In this document: piece by piece, positions 26,636 to 36,264 of the stretch
How the letters are laid out: each line of letters opens with the position of its first letter
How positions within the stretch are numbered: the first letter of the stretch is position 1
From: Demequina gelatinilytica
Lineage (GTDB): Bacteria > Actinomycetota > Actinomycetes > Actinomycetales > Demequinaceae
Length of the DNA stretch: 64,000 nucleotides
Assembly: GCF_000971115.1 (NCBI RefSeq)
Contig: NZ_BBLV01000005.1
Coordinates: forward strand, 98,974-162,973
Direction: 5' to 3'
Notes under the pieces: model-generated
The model's database searches: none
What the model was told of the DNA's origin: nothing
The model's input: only the letters and a program-made list of their open reading frames with translations
Translations under genes and position numbers: made by a program

Positions 26636-27939
26636 CCCACCAGCTCAAGGACGGCGGGCAGGTGATGCACGTCGGCATGCTCGCGCGCGTCGAGGGCGAA
26701 GGCGGCATGCACATCGAGTTCAAGGACGGCAAGGTCGACAGCGTCAAGCTCAACATCTTCGAGCCACCCCGCTTCTACGAAGGCTTCCTGCGCGGCCGCA
26801 AGTTCACCGAGCCGCCGGACATCACCGCGCGCATCTGCGGGATCTGCCCCGTGGCCTACCAGTCAGCCTCCACGGAGGCGATGGAGAGCATCTGCGGCGC
26901 GACCACCACCCCCGAGATCCAGGAGATGCGCCGCCTGCTGTACTGCGGCGAGTGGATCGAGTCCCACGCGCTCCACATCTTCATGCTCCATGCCCCCGAC
27001 TTCCTGGGCTACGAGAGCTCCCTCGAGATGGCCAAGGACCTGCCCGACGTGGTCCACATGGCGCTGCGCCTCAAGAAGGCGGGCAACGACCTCATGACCG
27101 CCGTGGGAGGCCGCGCGATCCACCCGGTCAACGTCAAGGTCGGCGGCTTCTACCGGATGCCCACGGTCGAGGAGCTCAAGCGGCTCCGCCCCGACCTCGA
27201 GCGCGGCGTCGAGGAGGCCTACTCGGCGATCGCACTGGTCGCGGGCTTCGACTTCCCCGAGTTCCACCAGGACTACACCTACGTCGCGCTGCGTCACCCC
27301 GACCGGTACCCGCTCGAGCGCGGCACCCAGGTGGTCACCTCGACCGGCCTGAGCTTCCCCATCGCCGAGATCCCCGACCACATCACCGAGTTCCACGTCG
27401 AGCACTCGAACGCCCTCCACGCGAGCTTCGACGGCCAGCCGTACTTCGTCGGCCCCCTCGCGCGCTACGCCCTCAACTTCGACCAGCTCAGCCCCCGCGC
27501 GCAGGAGGCCGCGCTCGCGACCGGCATCGGTCGGGAGTGCCGCAACCCCTTCAAGTCGATCATCGTCCGCGCGGTCGAGCTCGCCTACGCCTTCGAGGAG
27601 GCCCTGCGCATCATCGACGGCTGGGTCGACGGCCACGCACCGAGCGTCCCCGTGACGCCTCGAGAGGGCGAGGCCATCGGCGCCTCGGAGGCGCCGCGCG
27701 GCATGATCTGGCATCGGTATCGCATCGACGCGGACGGCATCATCACGGACGCGCAGATCGTGCCGCCCACGTCCCAGAACCAGGCCAGCATCGAGGCGGA
27801 CCTGCGCAAGGCCGCCGAGCAGTGGACCGACCTCGACGACCACATGCTCACGCACCGCTGCGAGGAGGCCATCCGCAACTACGACCCGTGCATCTCGTGC
27901 GCGACCCACTTCCTCGACCTGAGGGTGAAGCGATCATGA
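26632..27939 (+). CDS. hydA: Group 3b [NiFe] hydrogenase alpha (large, catalytic) subunit
   Basis: 435 residues carrying the [NiFe] site. Motif L1 [10 protein letters not shown] (about 65) and C-terminal L2 [13 protein letters not shown] supply the four cysteine ligands. Residues after the His of CATH form the peptide normally removed by a maturation protease, encoded next. The L1 tyrosine instead of histidine after CGICPVA is normal for group 3b. It oxidises H2 or evolves it using NAD(P)(H) through HydDBG, in the cytoplasm. All key ligands are present, so the enzyme should be active. Stop overlaps the protease start by 4 bp (ATGA). Confidence 0.96.
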   Translation: MTHQLKDGGQVMHVGMLARVEGEGGMHIEFKDGKVDSVKLNIFEPPRFYEGFLRGRKFTEPPDITARICGICPVAYQSASTEAMESICGATTTPEIQEMRRLLYCGEWIESHALHIFMLHAPDFLGYESSLEMAKDLPDVVHMALRLKKAGNDLMTAVGGRAIHPVNVKVGGFYRMPTVEELKRLRPDLERGVEEAYSAIALVAGFDFPEFHQDYTYVALRHPDRYPLERGTQVVTSTGLSFPIAEIPDHITEFHVEHSNALHASFDGQPYFVGPLARYALNFDQLSPRAQEAALATGIGRECRNPFKSIIVRAVELAYAFEEALRIIDGWVDGHAPSVPVTPREGEAIGASEAPRGMIWHRYRIDADGIITDAQIVPPTSQNQASIEADLRKAAEQWTDLDDHMLTHRCEEAIRNYDPCISCATHFLDLRVKRS

Positions 27940-28433
27940 GCGACGGACGCGTGCTGGTGGTCGGGCTGGGCAGCCCCGACCGAGGGGACGATGCGGTCGG
28001 CGGCGCCGTCGCCGAGCGGCTGGCCGGGCTGCACATCGAGGGCGTCGACATCGTCACGCGCGAGGACCCCACCCAGCTGGTGCAGCTGTGGTCGGGCCAT
28101 GGCGCGGCGCTGGTGATCGACGCGGTCACGTCGGGCAACAAGCCCGGGATGCTGCACATCCGCGAGGTCGGGGATGCGGGTGAGCCGCTGCCCACGCATG
28201 CCTTCACGGCGGCGGGCCGCGGCGGGAGCCACGCCTTCGGGCTGGCCGGCGCGGTCGAGCTCGCGCGCACGCTGGGCACGCTGCCCACGCATGTCACGGT
28301 CGTCGGGGTCGAGGCCAAGACCTTCGACTTCGGTCCGATGTCCCCGGAGATCACCCAAGCGCTCGACGCCGCGGTCGCGACCGCGGCGGCCGAGCTCATC
28401 GCACTCAAAGAGGAGATGCAGTCATGTGCCTAG
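27936..28433 (+). CDS. Hydrogenase maturation protease (HycI/HyaD/HoxW family)
   Basis: 165 residues from ATG 27936. The family hallmark GLGSPDRGDDAVGGAVAERL is at residues 10-29; Asp in RGDDAVG and a later DAV and H (HAFG) correspond to the nickel-sensing residues of this endopeptidase family. It clips the C-terminal peptide of HydA once nickel is inserted. It sits immediately after hydA with a 4-bp overlap and overlaps hypC by 10 bp, so it is dedicated to this enzyme. Confidence 0.92.
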   Translation: MSDGRVLVVGLGSPDRGDDAVGGAVAERLAGLHIEGVDIVTREDPTQLVQLWSGHGAALVIDAVTSGNKPGMLHIREVGDAGEPLPTHAFTAAGRGGSHAFGLAGAVELARTLGTLPTHVTVVGVEAKTFDFGPMSPEITQALDAAVATAAAELIALKEEMQSCA

Positions 28434-28666
28434 GAACCATCGCCAAGGTCGTCGAGGTCCACAAGGACGGCCGCGCCGTCGTCGAGGACCACGGCAAGCG
28501 CCAGCTGGTGCTCGAGATGACGGTCAGCGATGACGACATCACCCCCGGTGACTGGGTGGTGGTCCAGTCCGGCTTCGCGCTCGAGCGCATCTCCGAGCAG
28601 GAGGCGCTCGAGGCCATGGCGATCCGCGAGACCGCGCCCCCGGACGAGGCAGGGCAGCCGACATGA
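28424..28666 (+). CDS. hypC: Hydrogenase assembly chaperone HypC/HybG
   Basis: 80 residues beginning MCLGTIAKVVEV; Cys2 is the family's conserved ligand that carries the Fe(CN)2CO intermediate with HypD. Length is typical. An AAAGAGGAG ribosome-binding site lies inside the 3' end of the protease gene. HypA, B, D, E and F are not encoded in the window, so the rest of maturation must be elsewhere. Confidence 0.93.
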   Translation: MCLGTIAKVVEVHKDGRAVVEDHGKRQLVLEMTVSDDDITPGDWVVVQSGFALERISEQEALEAMAIRETAPPDEAGQPT

Positions 28667-29580
28667 CGTCGCGCCGCTCCCGGGGGCTCGCATTGGCGGG
28701 CTGCACGGCGCTGATCAGCGGCGTCGCGGTCTACGTCAACGGGTTCGGCGTCGCCGCCTACGGCGACGCGACCGCCTACACGACTGCCAAGAACGGCGCG
28801 GCGGCGCTGGTCCTGGCACTCGTGTTCGCGGTAGGTCGCCGGTCTGCTGGGGCCGGGTCGGTCGCACTGTCGCGACCCACCCGCCCCGGCCACCGGTGGG
28901 GGCTTCTCTACGTGGCGATCATGGGCGGCGCTGTCCCCTTCGTGCTGTTCTTCGAGGGGCTCGCCACGACCGCGTCGACCCAGGCGGCCTTCGTCCACAA
29001 GACGCTGGTCGTCTGGGTCGCGGCGCTCGCCGTGGTGCTCCTCAAGGAACGTCTCACGTGGTGGCATATGGGCGCGATCGCGCTGCTGATCGTCGCGCAA
29101 TGGGGGCTTGCCGGGGGCGGCGTCAGCCTGGTCGCCGACCCCGGCACCGCCATGATCGCCGCGGCCACGCTCCTGTGGGCCGTCGAGGTGATCGTGACCA
29201 AGCGGCTGCTCGCCGACCTCACCCCGTGGACCCTCTCGCTCACGCGCATGGGCGGCGGCACGCTCGCGCTCCTCGCCTGGTGCGGGGCGACGGGCCGGCT
29301 CGGCGCGGTCGTGCCGAGCACCGCCGCCCAGTGGGGCTGGGTGGCTCTCACCGGCGTGCTGCTCGCCGGTTATGTCGCGACGTGGCATCAGGCGCTCGCA
29401 CGCGCCCAGGCCGTCGACGTCACCGCGGTCCTCGTGCTGGGGGCGCTGGTCACCGCGATCCTGGCCGGAGCCCTCGACGCCGCCCCGCTCGCGGCGCAGG
29501 TGCCCTGGCTCCTCCTTCTCGCCTCCGGCGGGCTGCTCGTCTGGCTCGCCCCCCGACTGCCCGGGAGGGCCGTCACATGA
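28663..29580 (+). CDS. EamA-family (DMT) transporter
   Basis: 305 residues with about ten hydrophobic segments in two similar halves, for example GLALAGCTALISGVAVYVNG and AAALVLALVFAVG in the first half and VPWLLLLASGGLLVWLAP at the end, typical of the EamA drug/metabolite exporters. Start overlaps hypC by 4 bp and its stop overlaps the next gene by 4 bp, so it belongs to the hydrogenase operon. Substrate unknown. A role in metal or metabolite flux linked to hydrogenase is inferred only from position. Confidence 0.88.
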   Translation: MTSRRSRGLALAGCTALISGVAVYVNGFGVAAYGDATAYTTAKNGAAALVLALVFAVGRRSAGAGSVALSRPTRPGHRWGLLYVAIMGGAVPFVLFFEGLATTASTQAAFVHKTLVVWVAALAVVLLKERLTWWHMGAIALLIVAQWGLAGGGVSLVADPGTAMIAAATLLWAVEVIVTKRLLADLTPWTLSLTRMGGGTLALLAWCGATGRLGAVVPSTAAQWGWVALTGVLLAGYVATWHQALARAQAVDVTAVLVLGALVTAILAGALDAAPLAAQVPWLLLLASGGLLVWLAPRLPGRAVT

Positions 29581-30389
29581 CCGACACCGTGCATCGTCCC
29601 CCGTCCGCGCACCCCGAGGCTCTCCCGCCCGAGGATGGAGCGCTCCTGTTCGGCCGCTACGCGTTCCCGCCGAACGACCTGGGCTACTGCGGCCCGGACC
29701 GCGCCGACGAGCTCCTCGACAGGGTGAGCGCGGGCGCGTCCGGGCCCGGTCTGGAGGAGGTCGCCCGGGCCTTCGAGGGTGCGTGGCCGTACCTCGAGCT
29801 CATCGGGGAGTGCCTGGGCCGCGCGCCGCTCGACCCGCGCGTGGTCGAGGCGTACTGGCTCGGCGGTCCCGAGCTGGGACGATGCGGGGGAGCGGCCTTC
29901 GCGCGCAGCCTCGAGGAGCGCTTCCGGCCCCGCCTGACGCGGCTCGAGTTCGAACGCCTGGTAGCCGCCGTCGCTGCCGGAGGCACGCCGCATCACAACT
30001 TCCACGTGTTCGCGGTGTACCCCTGGGTGGGGCTCATCCGGATCGGCCACGTCGACGGCCCGCTCACCGTGCTCGACAGATGCCGCATCCGTTGCGGCCA
30101 GGTGCTGTCGATCGAAGGCGACACGGCGCTGGTGGAGAGCCGCCACCTGTCCTGGGACGGGCGCACGCTATCGCTCGCCCCGCCCACCGCGGAGACCGCG
30201 CACTTCCGTCGCGACGGGCGCTCGCTCGCGCCCACGATCAAGCCGGGCGACTTCGTCACGCTGCACTGGGACTGGATCTGCGACTGGATCGGGCCCATGA
30301 GGCTGACGCGGCTGCGCAACGCCACCGCTCACGAGCTCGCCGCCGTCAACGCGTGCACCTACTCCGCGCCCGCCGCGGTGCTCTCGTAG
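29577..30389 (+). CDS. DUF6390-like hydrogenase-associated protein
   Basis: 270 residues, soluble. It opens with a flexible Pro/Ala stretch followed by LLFGRYAFPPNDLGYCGPDR. Later come HHNFHVFAVYPWVGLIR and PGDFVTLHWDWICDWIG, features I associate with DUF6390 proteins found next to actinobacterial hydrogenase genes. Several His and Cys residues (GYCGPD, HHNFHVF) could bind a metal. Start overlaps the EamA gene by 4 bp. Function is not established; accessory maturation or metal handling is a guess from context. Confidence 0.75.
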   Translation: MTDTVHRPPSAHPEALPPEDGALLFGRYAFPPNDLGYCGPDRADELLDRVSAGASGPGLEEVARAFEGAWPYLELIGECLGRAPLDPRVVEAYWLGGPELGRCGGAAFARSLEERFRPRLTRLEFERLVAAVAAGGTPHHNFHVFAVYPWVGLIRIGHVDGPLTVLDRCRIRCGQVLSIEGDTALVESRHLSWDGRTLSLAPPTAETAHFRRDGRSLAPTIKPGDFVTLHWDWICDWIGPMRLTRLRNATAHELAAVNACTYSAPAAVLS

Positions 30390-30408
30390 CCCCCGAGAGG
30401 AGACGATC

Positions 30409-31092
30409 ATGCACATCCAGGACGGGGTCCTCGACCCTGCAACAGTCCTCGGCGCCGGCGTGGCCGCCATCGGCGCGGTCACGTACGCCGGGTGGACGAT
30501 GCGCCACGGCCATCCGCGTCTCGGTTGGGCCCTCGCGGGGGCGGGCGGGGTCCTCATCGCGCATCTGCTCGACGTGCCGCTGGGTGCGGGCGGCGCACTC
30601 ACCGGCCACGTCATCGGCGGCACGCTGCTGGCGATCGCGCTCGGCCCGGCGCTGGCTCTGGTGACCATGTCCGCGGCGCTCGCGGCCGAGGCCCTGTTCT
30701 GGGGCGACGGGGGAGTGCTCGCGCTGGGCGTCAACGTGCTGGTGATGGGAGTCGCGGGCGTGGGGGTCGGCTGGGCCGTATGGCGCCGGCTGAGCGTGCG
30801 CGGCGACCCGTGGCGCGTGCCCGCGGCGGGACTGGCTGGCTTCGCGAGCGTGCTCGCCTCCTCGCTGATGCTGTGGGGCGTGTACGCGCTGGGCGCGCCG
30901 GGCATGGCTTCGGTGACGCTGGCGCATCACCTCGCGTGGGCGGTGCTCGAGGGGGCCGCCACGGCGCTGGCGGTGGCGCTCGCGCTCGGCTGGGAGGCGC
31001 ATCGCGTGCACCTGCGTGACCACGCCGACGCGTTCGGGGTCGGCCATCGCCACCAGGCGGTGGTCGACGGAGAGCTGGAGGCGCTCGGCTAG
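30409..31092 (+). CDS. cbiM: CbiM/NikM-like nickel/cobalt ECF permease (S component), orphan
   Basis: 227 residues. It begins MHIQDGVLDP, corresponding to the MHIPDG start of CbiM/NikM in which the N-terminal Met-His chelates Ni or Co. Six or seven hydrophobic segments follow, and the C-terminus has a His-rich tail (VGHRHQAVVD). The usual partners CbiN/NikL, CbiQ and the ATPase CbiO are absent from the window. GAGAGGAGACG precedes the ATG by a good distance. As last gene of the hydrogenase operon it presumably feeds nickel to HydA maturation, borrowing an energising module or acting alone. Confidence 0.85.
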   Translation: MHIQDGVLDPATVLGAGVAAIGAVTYAGWTMRHGHPRLGWALAGAGGVLIAHLLDVPLGAGGALTGHVIGGTLLAIALGPALALVTMSAALAAEALFWGDGGVLALGVNVLVMGVAGVGVGWAVWRRLSVRGDPWRVPAAGLAGFASVLASSLMLWGVYALGAPGMASVTLAHHLAWAVLEGAATALAVALALGWEAHRVHLRDHADAFGVGHRHQAVVDGELEALG

Positions 31093-31447
31093 CCGGCGCT
31101 CTGTTCCGTGCGCCTGGCATGCACGAACGGATGAGCGTGCCGGGGTGCGGTGCAGCGTGCTCGCGCCTCGTATGCACAAGGAAGGGGCATGCGTTGCGTC
31201 CGCTCGTGCATGACAGGCGCGAGCACCGCCGCATGGCCTCGCCTCTACCCGTCCGTTCGCGCATGAAAGGCGCGAGCACCGCCGCACGACCTTGCCTCTA
31301 CCCGTCCGTTCGCGCATGAGAGGCGCGACGACCATGGCCCCCGCGCGCCCGTGGTGAGATAATGGAGGTGACGAAGGGCAGTAGCCCTGAGGAGCGAGCC
31401 CGGCAGCCTCCCGGATGGTTGGTCAGCCGGGCTTCGCGCTGTCCCGA
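31093..31447. repeat. Intergenic repeat cluster, about 53-bp units in both orientations
   Basis: Two full tandem units (31208-31260 and 31261-31313) and a third partial (31314-31330) share GCATGA-AGGCGCGAGCAC...CCCGTCCGTTCG with a 53-bp period. A diverged copy in reverse orientation lies at about 31118-31177 (ACGAACGG...TGCTCGCGCCTCGTATGC). No gene is supported in this interval. Origin may be a REP/MITE-like element expanded downstream of cbiM. The 31331-31447 part holds nothing recognisable. Confidence 0.7.
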
Positions 31448-32005
31448 TCAGGCAGCGGCCTCGTCGGCGTCCGACGTCACCACCTCGTGGTACACGATGA
31501 GCGGGCTCAGCGCCGCACGATGCTCGCCCCCGCGCGTCCACAGCCACGCGGCCAGGTCGGCGATCCACAGCAGCGGCTCCGAGACCCCTGGGGCATGGCC
31601 GTACTTGAGCCGGGGGATCACACCGAGCGAGATGAGCGCGGCAATGGTCTGGCGGTCGCGGTACTCGGATGGTCCGTCGCGCTCGAGCAGCCAGTGCGTC
31701 ACGCCTGCGGAGCCGGCCCACAGCGCCATGCCCGCGACGCAGGCCTCGCGCGCCACGAACTCCGGATGCGTCTTCGCGTGCTCCACCACCACGATCTCGA
31801 CCGTCCCGACCATCCGCAGCAGCGAGGCGAGCGCGCGGTCGCGCGCCTCGGGACGCTCATGCGAGGTGTGGAACCGATGCGACTCGCCCACGCGCCAGGT
31901 CAGCACGTCGCGGCGCACGCGGCGCACATCCTCGGCAGCGACAAGCGCGCCGGCGAAGCGGTAGCCGTCCACCTTGGACTCGTCGCTGAAGAGATGCCCG
32001 TCCAC
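31448..32005 (-). CDS. DUF3800-like protein
   Basis: 185 residues beginning MDGHLFSDESKVDGYRFAGA. The DES near the N-terminus, a central acidic strand (VEIVVVEH) and a C-terminal WIADLAAWLWTR follow the DUF3800 layout (DESG...D...QxAD), a family with a predicted RNase H-like fold, often near mobile or defence genes. Here it is monocistronic, facing the repeat cluster. Catalytic function is unproven. The match is by pattern and I hold it at moderate confidence. Confidence 0.7.
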   Translation of the reverse strand: MDGHLFSDESKVDGYRFAGALVAAEDVRRVRRDVLTWRVGESHRFHTSHERPEARDRALASLLRMVGTVEIVVVEHAKTHPEFVAREACVAGMALWAGSAGVTHWLLERDGPSEYRDRQTIAALISLGVIPRLKYGHAPGVSEPLLWIADLAAWLWTRGGEHRAALSPLIVYHEVVTSDADEAAA

Positions 32006-32073
32006 GTGCCGCCTCCCTCACCTCGAGTCTTCCAGGCGAGGCGGTCCGGCGCTCAGCTCAGCCGTGGCCCAGC

Positions 32074-35025
32074 TCAGCCGTCGCCGAGCGACACGCTGAC
32101 GCGGCTCGAGCCGTCTCCGGCCTTCACCACCTCGAGCTTGGCCGGGATCTGCTCCTTCATGGTCTCCACGTGGGAGATGAGGCCGATGGTGCGGCCCGCA
32201 TCCCGGAGGTCGTCGAGCGTCGACATCGCGATCTCGAGCGTCTCCGCGTCGAGCGACCCGAAGCCCTCGTCGATGAAGATCGTGTCGAGCTGGATGCCGC
32301 CCGCCGCCGCCGTCACCGTCTCCGCGAGGCCCAGCGCGAGCGCGAGCGAGGCCAGGAACGTCTCGCCGCCGCTCAGGGACCTGGTCGAGCGCGAACGGCC
32401 TGTATGAGCGTCCGCGATGCGCAGCTCGAGCCCGGTCTGCCTGTTGCGGAACTGCGCCGAGTCGTCGTACTCGAGCAGGTACTGGCCGTTCGACATCACT
32501 CCCAGGCGGGCGTTCGCCGCCGCGACGATCTCCTCGAGCCGCGCCGCGAGCACAAAGCTCTCGAGCCGCATCCGCCGCTCGTTCGGCGGGCTGCCCTCGA
32601 GCGTGCTCGCCAACGTCTCGACCACCGCATGGCGCTCGCGCGCCTCCGCCGTCTGCGCGGCCTTCTCGCGGTAGCGCACCGCGAGCGCCGCGAACTGCGC
32701 CGCGCGGCTCTCCGCCTCGGCGAGCGCTCGCGCGGCATCCTTGGCGACACGCTCGGCCTCCGCCGACGCCGTCTCGAGCGCCGCGAGATCCGCGACCTCC
32801 GCGGGTAGCGCAACCGTCGCGAGCTCGGCCACCACGGCCCTCGCCCCGGCGAGCTCGGCGTCGTAGGCGACGATGCGCGACTCGAGCGCGGCGAGCTCGG
32901 CGCCGGGAAGCGCTCCGTCCCGCGCCTCCGCGGCGTCCGCGAACCCCGCCTCTGCCAGCGCGCTCGTCAGCGCCGCCTGCGCCTCCGATGCGGCCCGCTC
33001 GGCGGATCCGAGCGTCTCCGTGGCGGTCGCCAGCGCCTCCGCACGGCCGCGCTCCTGCTCGACCTCGGCCGCACGCGCGGCCACGGAGGCGTGCTCGCCG
33101 CGCCCGCGTTCCGCCGTGCTCCGCGCCGTTGCGAGCGCCGTCGCCGCCTCGGTCGCGGCCGTCTGGGCGGTCTCCAGTGCTGCGGCCGCCTCGGCGAGCC
33201 GCTCCTTCAGTGCCGCGGCCTCGGCCTCGAGCGCGGCCAGCTGCCGCGCGAGAGCGTCCGCGGCCTCCGCGGCCTGGGCGGCGGAGTCCCGCTCCGTGCG
33301 AGCCGCGCCGAGCACCGCTGCGGCCTCCTCGCGCGTCCCGTCCCCGGCCTCGGCCCGCGCGACCTGCGTCGCGGTGTGGGCCTCGGTCGCGGACGCCTGC
33401 GCGCGTTCGAACGCGGCGGTCGCCACGGCAGCGCGTTCGGCGGCGGCGTCGACCTCCTCGTCGGTCGCGTGCTCGTCCGTGGGCTGCGCGGGGGAGGGGT
33501 GCGCGGTCGCGCCGCAGACCGCGCAGGGCTCGCCGTCCACCAGGGTTGCCGCAAGGTGCGCGGCCTGGGAGCGCAGGCGCCGCTGCAGCAGCGCGTCATG
33601 CGCATCGACCGCCACGCGCCGCGCGCCCGAGGCCGTGGCCTCCCGCTCGCGCGCCTCGGCGAGCGCCGACTCGAGCGCGATCAGCCGTTCGTGGGCTGCG
33701 ACCGACCGCTCGGCGCGCGTCACTGCCGCGTCCAGGTCATCGAGCCGCACGGCGGTCGCAGCGAGCTCGTCCCGGCGAGCGCGCAGCTCCTGCTCGCGTG
33801 CGGGCACGGCATCGATCCCCGCCTGATGCGCGTCCCGCGCCTCCCGGGCGGCCTCCACCCGGGCAGCCGCGGTCCCGGCAGCCAGCTCGAGCCCGGCGAG
33901 CGAGCGCTCGGCCTCGAGCGCACCGTCCAGGGCACCGCGCGCGGCATCGAGCTCTCCGACGCGGCCGCGCAGGCTCTCCAGCGAGGACCCGGCGAGCGCC
34001 TCGGACCCCACGAGCGCCGTCTCCCTCGCCTCCCGCGCCGCGGCCAGGGCGGCCGACGCACGCGCGGCGACCCCGAGCGCACCCGCCACGGGCGCCGCCC
34101 TGCGCGCGAGATCGCGTCGCGCGACGTCCGTTGCATGCGCGTCGGCGCCTTCCTCCAGCGCGACCACGCGCTCCCGGGCCGTGGCGAGCCGCGCTCGCTC
34201 CGACTCGATCCGTCGCGCCTCCGCGAAGGTCTCGCGCGCCGCGGTTGCGGCATCGCCCGCCGCAGCCGATGCGATGCCGAGCTCGGACGCCGCGGCGCGC
34301 AGCGCATCGTCCACGCTCGCGAGCCACTCCTCGCGCGAGCCCGCACCCGGCGCCTCGACTCCCGCGACGGTCGCGGCGTTGCGCGCGATGACCTCGAGCT
34401 CCGCGTCCGCCGCCTCGATCGCGCGGTAACGCGTGCGTGCGAGGTCACGGATGGATGCGGTGAGGTCCTCGAAGCGCTGCGTCCCGAACAGCGAGCGCAG
34501 CAGCTTGAGGCGGCTGTCCGTGCCCGACTGGAGGAACTCCGCGAAGCGGCCCTGCGCGAGCAGGATCACCTGGAGGAACTGGTCGGAGGTGAGCTGCATG
34601 ATCGCGCCGACCTCGTGACCCACCTCCCGCGGCGCCATGGCGACCGCCTCCCAGTCGCCGCCGGCCCAGCGCCACAGCTTGGCCGAGGGCTTCTCGGTGG
34701 TGGTGCCGGTGCCGCGCGACTTGGGACGCTCGTACTCGGGGGTGCGGGTGATCCGGTACCGCTGCGTCCCGACCTCGAAGACGAGCGTGACCTCGGTCGG
34801 GTCGGACGGCGTGCAGAAGTGGCTGCGCGCGGTGGCCTTGGTGCCGTCGTAGCGCGGCACGTCCCCGTAGAGCGCGAACGTGATGGCGTCGAGGATGGTC
34901 GACTTACCCGCGCCCGTCTTCCCGGTGATGACGAACAGCCGGTCCGTGTCGAACGCCGTGAAGTCGACCTCCTGGCGAGCGAGGTAGGGCCCGAAGCCCT
35001 CGAGGGTGAGGCTGATCGCCTTCAT
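32074..35025 (-). CDS. sbcC: SbcC-like exonuclease subunit (Rad50-type ATPase)
   Basis: 983 residues from ATG 35025, overlapping sbcD by 4 bp. The frame extends upstream but that part is SbcD's shadow. N-terminal MKAISLTLEGFGPYLARQEV is diagnostic. Walker A is GKTGAGKST (about 35). Two long Ala/Glu/Arg-rich coiled coils flank the zinc hook GEPCAVCGA (about 500). The C-terminus has signature LSGGETFLASLALALGLAE and Walker B LDTIFIDEGFGSLDAETLE. With SbcD it forms the ATP-dependent nuclease that opens hairpins and protein-blocked ends. The inverted repeats in this window would be substrates. Confidence 0.95.
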   Translation of the reverse strand: MKAISLTLEGFGPYLARQEVDFTAFDTDRLFVITGKTGAGKSTILDAITFALYGDVPRYDGTKATARSHFCTPSDPTEVTLVFEVGTQRYRITRTPEYERPKSRGTGTTTEKPSAKLWRWAGGDWEAVAMAPREVGHEVGAIMQLTSDQFLQVILLAQGRFAEFLQSGTDSRLKLLRSLFGTQRFEDLTASIRDLARTRYRAIEAADAELEVIARNAATVAGVEAPGAGSREEWLASVDDALRAAASELGIASAAAGDAATAARETFAEARRIESERARLATARERVVALEEGADAHATDVARRDLARRAAPVAGALGVAARASAALAAAREARETALVGSEALAGSSLESLRGRVGELDAARGALDGALEAERSLAGLELAAGTAAARVEAAREARDAHQAGIDAVPAREQELRARRDELAATAVRLDDLDAAVTRAERSVAAHERLIALESALAEAREREATASGARRVAVDAHDALLQRRLRSQAAHLAATLVDGEPCAVCGATAHPSPAQPTDEHATDEEVDAAAERAAVATAAFERAQASATEAHTATQVARAEAGDGTREEAAAVLGAARTERDSAAQAAEAADALARQLAALEAEAAALKERLAEAAAALETAQTAATEAATALATARSTAERGRGEHASVAARAAEVEQERGRAEALATATETLGSAERAASEAQAALTSALAEAGFADAAEARDGALPGAELAALESRIVAYDAELAGARAVVAELATVALPAEVADLAALETASAEAERVAKDAARALAEAESRAAQFAALAVRYREKAAQTAEARERHAVVETLASTLEGSPPNERRMRLESFVLAARLEEIVAAANARLGVMSNGQYLLEYDDSAQFRNRQTGLELRIADAHTGRSRSTRSLSGGETFLASLALALGLAETVTAAAGGIQLDTIFIDEGFGSLDAETLEIAMSTLDDLRDAGRTIGLISHVETMKEQIPAKLEVVKAGDGSSRVSVSLGDG

Positions 35026-36218
35026 CGCGAGGCCTCCTTCGCGGCGAGCGCTCCGAGCGCGTCCGCGATCAGCGCGTCCTCGTCCGCGGTGGCGCCGTGG
35101 CCGTTGCGCGTGAACTCGAGGAAGGCCTCCACCAGCTCGGTGTCGGTCTTCCCGCGGGTCCGCTCCGAGTAGCTGGCCTCGCCGTGGTCGGCGACCGTCG
35201 CGGGACGATGCGTGAGGGTCACCGCGTGCGGGTAGCGCTCCTGGATGCGGCGCATCGCATCGCGCGGGCGGAGGTCGTCGGTGAGCACCACGTCCACCCA
35301 GGCGTCGACCGCATCCGGGTGCGCGTCGGGAGCGAGGAGCTCCTCGAGCGTGCCCTCGAGGCGCACGGCCGCGCGCGGGGTCGGGAGCTCGATGTGCTCG
35401 ACCTCCGGCTCTGATCCCGGAGCCCCGAGGTCGACCAGCCACGCGCCCTTCGCGGAGCTGATCTCCCCGAAGCTGAACCGCAGCGGCGCGCCGGAGTAGC
35501 GCACGCGCGGCGACAGCGTCACGCGCGAGTGGATGTGCCCGAGCGCGACGTACGCGGCGCCGTCGAATGTGGACGGCGGGACGATGTCGAGCCCGCCACG
35601 CGTGATGTCCCGCTCCTCGGCGCGGCCGGACTCCTCCGTGGTCTCATGCACGGCGTCGCCCGCCTCGCCCGAGCTGAACGTGTGGGCCGCGACCACGTAG
35701 CGGGCATCCAAGCCCGCCCGTGCCACGGCATCGTCCCTGATGAGGTCCATGGCGAAGGCGTGCGCCGCCGCCTGCGTGGTGCCCTCGAACGCCGGGAAGG
35801 CGGAGCGCAGGAACTCCGGGTGCGGGTAGGGGATGCCGTAGACCAGCACCTCGCCGTGCTCGTCCTCGAACGCCACGGGCGTCGCGAGCGCGCCCAGGTC
35901 CGCGAGCACGTGCACCCCGCCGAAGGCCGCGAACTGCGCCATGTGGCCCAGCCGCGCGGGTCCGTCATGGTTGCCCGAGGTGAGGATCATGCTCGCGCCC
36001 GCCGCGCGGATCGCCGCGACCGCGGCGTTGAGCATGGTGAAGGCCTCGGCCTTGGGGGTCGAGCTGTCGAACACGTCGCCCGCGACCACCACGGCGTCGA
36101 CGCGCCGCTCGGCGACCACGGACGCGATGGCACCGAGCACCTCCGCCAGGTGCTCGTCCGTCGAATGCCCGTGGAACGTGCGCCCGATGTGCCAGTCGCT
36201 CGTGTGTAGGAACCGCAT
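35022..36218 (-). CDS. sbcD: SbcD-like exonuclease subunit (Mre11-type nuclease)
   Basis: 398 residues starting MRFLHTSDWHIGRTFHG. Metallophosphoesterase motifs are intact: DWHIG, VVVAGDVFD, ILTSGNHDGPARL, VAAHTF and ALGHIHSR supply the two-metal nuclease site. Length and capping domain are normal. First gene of the sbcDC pair, with sbcC overlapping its stop by 4 bp. Confidence 0.95.
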   Translation of the reverse strand: MRFLHTSDWHIGRTFHGHSTDEHLAEVLGAIASVVAERRVDAVVVAGDVFDSSTPKAEAFTMLNAAVAAIRAAGASMILTSGNHDGPARLGHMAQFAAFGGVHVLADLGALATPVAFEDEHGEVLVYGIPYPHPEFLRSAFPAFEGTTQAAAHAFAMDLIRDDAVARAGLDARYVVAAHTFSSGEAGDAVHETTEESGRAEERDITRGGLDIVPPSTFDGAAYVALGHIHSRVTLSPRVRYSGAPLRFSFGEISSAKGAWLVDLGAPGSEPEVEHIELPTPRAAVRLEGTLEELLAPDAHPDAVDAWVDVVLTDDLRPRDAMRRIQERYPHAVTLTHRPATVADHGEASYSERTRGKTDTELVEAFLEFTRNGHGATADEDALIADALGALAAKEASR

Positions 36219-36264
36219 GCCGCGAGGCTAGCGGCACGCGCCGACACCCACCGCGATGCGGGGC

